Positions 59,731 to 64,000 of a stretch of 64,000 nt of DNA are shown here, piece after piece; the stretch's first letter is position 1, and every line of letters begins with the position of its first letter. Under the pieces are notes generated by a model. It made no database searches. It was given only the letters and a program-made list of their open reading frames with translations, and was not told where the DNA came from. This stretch comes from Ascarosepion bandense (lineage: Eukaryota; Mollusca; Cephalopoda; Sepiida; Sepiidae): positions 458,501 through 522,500 of the forward strand of contig JBBBDQ010001939.1 in assembly GCA_037127315.1 (NCBI GenBank), given 5' to 3'. The position numbers and the translations under genes are program-made.

Positions 59731-60052
59731 TGTTGGCTTTTGTGTAAAAAAAATAAACCTCAACACTTGCTTTACGAACTTCAACAGTTTCTCTCTTTGT
59801 ACATAATACCACGTTCATACACAATCTCCCCTTTTCTCTCTTGCATGAGTTTTTTTATGCTGAACTGATCTCACAAAAGATTTGCATACACCCAAATACT
59901 CTTATCAATAATCTTGCTCCAAGGCTGTGTCCTACTTAAATTAAGGTGTTAGGGTGGCCATATTTCTTTTTCCTTTCTTTCTTTTACTTATTTTTGAACA
60001 CCAGCCATATATGTGCTCGCTTTACCACATGAGGTAAGTCATATCTTCTACA
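59731..60052 (-). repeat. 3' LTR (minus-strand element)
   Basis: 322 bp, TGTTGG...TCTACA, the partner of 63363-63678. Confidence 0.85.
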
Positions 60053-60289
60053 CACCTCCATGATCTTCTGATCACACAAATAACATGGAGATGGCAGTCA
60101 CCTTTGTTGAGTGCTTCTATGTAAAAGTGGACAGAATCCACCCGTCTTTTCTCTATTTATTTGACTTGGTTTCTCTTGTTATTAGCATCCCCATTGTCGG
60201 CTTCAGCATTTGTTTCTTCTGGTTCTGTAGATGAATAGTCTGACTTTGCACTAAAAAACTGCGGCAGCCATCATATTCTGGTGATGTCG

Positions 60290-60770
60290 ATCTCTCACAT
60301 GGATGAAGATCTTTGATATGACGTGGCATTCAATTGATGAAAACCAAATGTGGGCTATAGATCCCTGTCACTATTCCTTTTTTGAATTGTCGAACATTGA
60401 CCATGTGGGGTCTTTATCCATACTGTATCTCCTATTTTGTAGATTCCAGGATCTGTGTTCAAGTGGTGGTGCAACATCAATACACTTTGTGGGCTTGATA
60501 ATTATATATGGATGCATTTGCGTCGTCTTTTGGCATCATATTATACTAATACAACACCTCCATAATGAAAATCCCAATTGAACAATGATACACTTGATCG
60601 TGCAATGACATCTCTTCACGATGCCATTTCATGTTGGTTGATAAGCACACTGAAATCTAAGTTGGGTGTCTCAGTTTTCTGCAAACCTTGCGAATGCTTC
60701 CCGACAGAATGCTGCACCATTGTCAATCAGTAGCTTGGTAAGTGGCCCTCTCTTGCAAAATAGCGATGCC
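60290..60770 (-). pseudogene. Retrotransposon integrase remnant
   Basis: 'LLIDNGAAFCREAFARFAEN' holds the second catalytic Asp (near 60720). After a stop, 'QCAYQPT' and 'NGIVKRCH' follow, where the usual catalytic Glu is Lys. Dead. Confidence 0.75.
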
Positions 60771-61185
60771 AGCTGTTGGATGATGCTGACTGTGTCCTGA
60801 TGTGGTGATGGTTTCCATATGTGAAACTAACTAGAGCCGCAGTCTTTCAGAGGCAGGTAATGCCAACCTTTATAGTGTGTTATGTCCCTCCTCACCCTGC
60901 TCCAATTCTTGCTCGCATCCAACTGTCCAGTTTTCCAATGCACTGGCACCAGGTCTATGGATTGGCACACTTCACACTGGTTCTACTGTTTTTTGAACCA
61001 CATCCAGCCAACACTGAAGCACTCTAGTGAGCTGATCAGCTTGACTGGCATGAGATCTGACAAGCTCTATGTCAATGGTCAATTTGTTTTCCTCTACCAG
61101 TTCTTTGATTGTGTTCAGTCAACTTAACATTTGTTGCCACCTTCATGTGCACTCAAGCCTTTTTAGACAATGTATCAGAAACCCA

Positions 61186-61400
61186 TCAATGCACACATGT
61201 TGAGTCAGTCTTCAGGTGAACCACAGTCACTCTCCATTGCAGTGCCATGTTGATGCCTCTCAAGATCATGTTGAGCTCTGCCAGATTGATATGCTTGTCT
61301 TTGTGTTCTGATCGCAGCCAACAAGCATCTTTAACCAGGGTTTTACTGCTTTTCACAACTCTTCCAATGGCCAAAGAGTTTGTGTCAACTCAAACCATGA
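61186..61400 (-). pseudogene. Retrotransposon RNase H remnant
   Basis: Reads 'DACWLRSEHKDKHINLAEL' with the metal-binding Glu in 'NLAEL', then 'HLKTDSTCVH' with the following Asp. Lies between RT and integrase as expected. Confidence 0.75.
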
Positions 61401-62274
61401 CTCTGTGTCTATCAAAGCACCAATCGCTTTGTGTCAGTTCTTTTTGTGCCAATCTGGTAATGATGTCCATCAGCATCAGTCAAAGGTGAGTCCCTCACCT
61501 CATCATCCTAGCCATTTATCACAGTTTGTGCATCACTTTATGAATACAGTTGTGACATGGAGCCAGCCACATACTGGCAACTGTCCAGTCAACTTCCTAC
61601 ACAGGGAAAAGATGTTCCGACAAGTGAGCACATCAGGCAGCAGTGGGAAGTCACTCATGCAATTCTATTGCAGTTTACCTCAATACTCCCAAACATGCAA
61701 TCCCAGCACACATGTGCTATGCTAAACACTCTGGATTTTTACTTGTCAGTTCAAATTGCTGAGGTCCTGGGCAAGACAGTAACAGCATCCAGCAGCAGGG
61801 TCTCTGATTGAAAGGTTGAGCCACCTCTTAATTGCTGTTGATCTCAGGTCCACTCTGACCTGGAGTGGTAGCACCTGTTAGCATCCCAGCTATGGGCAAA
61901 TAGTTAACCCCCAAAATGGGCTCAAAACACTATGAAAGTATAAAAATAGACTTTTATAGAAATATATACATAGAAATAGGCTTGTAGAAAAATACACTTT
62001 TGAAGGGAAAAAAATTATTCTTAGCAAAACATTTTTGAATACAAAACTAGAAGACATATTCAGTTTTCTAAAATAAAAAAGAATACAAACAAAAAGTTTT
62101 CATTAAAATATGACTAAATCAACCTTCTCACTATAACTGAACATTAAAAAAATACGTTAAAATCTCACCTTTTTGGCATTAAATAACCCACAGAGGTTGA
62201 TATGCCGTGAAACAAAACTCAAACTCAAATTGTTGAAGATATGCCTTTACACTTGTTGCAGTGCATATGCTCTC

Positions 62275-62650
62275 ATTCACAAATATGCCATCAATGTACA
62301 ATGACATGGCCCTCTGAATGGTTTTGTCTTGTGCGACCATGGCATTCACAATTGATCACATTATTAGTGGTGCCACATTGAGGCCAAAACTCAAGCGAGT
62401 GAGACAATATCTTTGTCTGTTTATCTTCACTGTTTGAAAGGGCCATAAAGATTTGTCAACATGGATCTGTAAATAGGTACGGCATAAATCCAGCATGATG
62501 ACATCCGATCCTTCCTGTCGCCACTCTCTTAGTTTTTGTGCACAAACATCTGCATCAGCTGTGTGTGTGTGTGTGTGTGTGCGAGAGAGAGAGAGAGAGA
62601 ATGAACGTTGGTTGAGCTCCCAATAATCCATAACTAGGCGGACCTTTTGT
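62275..62650 (-). pseudogene. Retrotransposon reverse transcriptase remnant
   Basis: Readable: 'MDYWELNQRS' (the VDYRELN region), 'DLCRTYLQIHVDKSLWPF', 'RYCLTRLSFGLNVAPLIM', and past a break 'SLYIDGIFV' near 62285-62310. The last is the YxDD catalytic box with its second Asp changed to Gly. A TG/GA microsatellite at about 62561-62601 is inserted in the finger region. Confidence 0.85.
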
Positions 62651-62886
62651 TTTCTTGCAGCACAGTCATTAGAGGGATCAGGCCCTGTGTGTGGAGGAGG
62701 GGGTCAAGGTCTTCCTTTAAATATGGAAGCAGTAAGCTGTTGTTCATTCAGGTTCGCAGCTCATGAATATACTCCTGGTGGATGGTGTCTGGTCACCAGA
62801 CCACTTCCAAGATGCAATCCATATCTTCTTGTTCTGGTCATACTCTGCATGGAAGTCGGGCTCATTGATGGTGATGCCACCAGCTC

Positions 62887-63340
62887 TCAAGCCAACAGCT
62901 GGTCAATAGACAATTTGTCCATCTGGGGCAAAGCGCAAAAGAGATGTTTAGGTTTAACCTGGTCATGTAACACTCGTATGAATGCACATGCCAGACCATG
63001 GTTGCTCATTCCAGACCATGGTTGCTCATTCCACCAAACAGAATGATAATATTTTGTAACTCTCCCAGATAGACATCTACCAATTCTCTGGGACAGTTGT
63101 TGCTCAGCAAATTGCTCATAAGCCATAACAAAACCTGTGCACAGTGCCAGATTTTGTTTAGCTGAAATCTTTTTTTCTTTCTCTTAGTTGCTGGTAGACC
63201 ACAAATGCACTACCCGTTAGCCTTAAAGGGACTATGTGTTGTAGATGTTTCACCTGGTCCTTCTCAATTCATTTGACCACTAATGGTCTAGACACAGAGC
63301 CAATTTACTCAGGAATGAGTTTGAGGTCAAACTTTCCTTC
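62887..63340 (-). pseudogene. Retrotransposon gag remnant
   Basis: Directly after the 5' LTR. Short readable pieces include 'RLTGSAFVVYQQL' near 63180-63220 and 'AYEQFAEQQLS' near 63090, typical of retrotransposon capsid regions, followed by 'HGLACAFI'. A 20-bp stretch is duplicated (62991-63010 and 63011-63030). Stops and shifts present. No zinc knuckle or protease motif seen between here and RT. Confidence 0.65.
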
Positions 63341-63362
63341 TGCCACTTTTGCCAAAATAGCT

Positions 63363-63678
63363 TGTTGGTGTTTGTGTAAAAAGTAACCCAAACACTCACT
63401 TTACCAACTTAAAAGTCTCTCTCTCTCTGTGTACACAATACCATGTTCACACACAATCTCCCGTTTTCTCTCTCACGTGGTGTTTTTTGTACTGAGCTGA
63501 TCTTGTGAAAGACTTGTATACACCTAACCACTCTTGTCAATTCTCCTAGCTCCAAGATGTGTCCTTAAATTAAGGTGTTAGAGTGGCCATATTTCTTTTT
63601 CCTTTCTTTCCTTTTGTTTTTGCACACCAGGCTTATGTGTGCTCGATTTGCCACATGGAGTAAGTCATCTATTCTACA
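63363..63678 (-). repeat. 5' LTR (minus-strand element)
   Basis: 316 bp, TGTTGG...TCTACA on the + strand, alignable end to end with 59731-60052 with many substitutions. Shared landmarks include 'ttaaattaaggtgttag' and 'gtggccatatttctttttcc'. Confidence 0.85.
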
Positions 63679-63788
63679 ATTATTATAATTTTTTAGCCCA
63701 TCTGCAAGATCAAAGATAGGGTTAAAGTTGACATTTGCACTACAACTTTAAAATTTAACAAATGCTTAGCATTATCATTTTATATATA

Positions 63789-64000
63789 CAGAGTGCAATG
63801 GGTAAATCGTTATCATTTTATATTTTTAATTGCATGTTGTTTGTTTTGGAATTTGCTAACTGCACAGCATGTGTCTGCAAAACTGCTTAAAAAAATTGAA
63901 AAAAAATTTAAAAATGTTGTTGAATAGATTGGTTTGGAGTCTTTCAGTGTGATATTGTAAATAGTGAATTAGAGCGCATTGCTGATTTTAAAATTTTAAT
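63789..64000 (+). mobile_element. Mariner element, left end, continues beyond window
   Basis: 'cagagtgcaatgggtaaatc' and 'attttatatttttaattgca' match the left terminal repeat at 36101. 'gtttgttttggaatttgct' continues the match. No transposase reached before the window ends. Confidence 0.65.

Larger units (their letters stand above)
59731..63678 (-). mobile_element. LTR retrotransposon, full-length but dead (3.95 kb)
   Basis: Flanked by two long terminal repeats in the same orientation. Both begin 'TGTTGG' and end 'TCTACA' on the + strand. Flanking 'tttat' and 'attat' are consistent with a worn 5-bp target duplication. Minus-strand order gag, RT, RNase H, integrase is the Ty3/gypsy order; the clade is not assigned. 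Next to the 3' LTR is a purine stretch 'ggaggtg'. Key catalytic residues are altered and all frames are broken. If the Ki-67-like gene continues, it lies antisense in an intron. Confidence 0.85.

Noticed and set aside
60821..61811. Several + strand ORFs of 68-106 codons
   Set aside because: Antisense of the LTR element's RNase H/integrase region, which reads clearly on the minus strand.

Overview
This is animal nuclear DNA, most likely from a cephalopod and probably an octopus. Evidence: it is very AT-rich, with long introns and few coding bases. It carries many copies of a tRNA-headed SINE (core text such as 'gcagtaggttgccatt' and 'gtagactggttgccagcc') that I associate with cephalopod genomes. 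It also holds decayed Jockey-like LINEs, mariner/Tc1 elements and many dinucleotide runs. The organism call rests on pattern memory, not a search. No bacterial gene, CRISPR array, rRNA or intact tRNA gene was seen.

The one clear host gene lies on the + strand from about 48.6 kb rightward. Three coding exons (48642-48730, 52672-52753, 57173-57376) have good splice sites and compatible phases. Together they encode 125 residues that form an FHA domain closely resembling the N-terminus of the proliferation marker Ki-67 (MKI67). The rest of the gene is not recognised in the window and presumably lies to the right. About 43-49 kb, just upstream, is the most CpG-retaining part of the window. It contains a perfect E2F-type site, a consensus splice donor and a GC-rich block, so the promoter and untranslated first exon(s) are probably there. 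A second CpG-retaining block at about 2.1-5.0 kb may be another promoter.

The rest is mostly repeats. 1.0-1.4 kb: minisatellite in a LINE 3' tail. 4-8 kb: SINEs and small tandem repeats. 8.5 kb: an intact 119-residue ORF with a transposase-type helix-turn-helix, the only uninterrupted recognisable ORF apart from the FHA exons and a LINE C-terminus. 12.5-13.7 kb: mariner fragment abutting a foldback element. 14.0-16.6 kb: LINE 3' ends and SINEs. 20.2-21.8 kb: dead Tc1-like transposon. 22-27 kb: dead Jockey-like LINE (minus strand) carrying two ~500-bp repeat insertions and a SINE. 27.7-41.6 kb: SINEs, a foldback element, an internally replaced mariner, tandem repeats and two hairpin elements. 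49-52 kb (intron 1): foldback, paired SINE-like repeats and a LINE end. 59.7-63.7 kb: a nearly complete but dead LTR retrotransposon on the minus strand with gag-RT-RNaseH-integrase order. 63.8 kb to the end: start of another mariner.

I saw no convincing undescribed multi-gene system. The items most worth a second look are the Ki-67-like FHA gene in a probable mollusc with an altered phosphate-binding motif, the intact HTH ORF at 8.5 kb, the family of tRNA-cored foldback elements, and the near-perfect palindrome at 41.2 kb.
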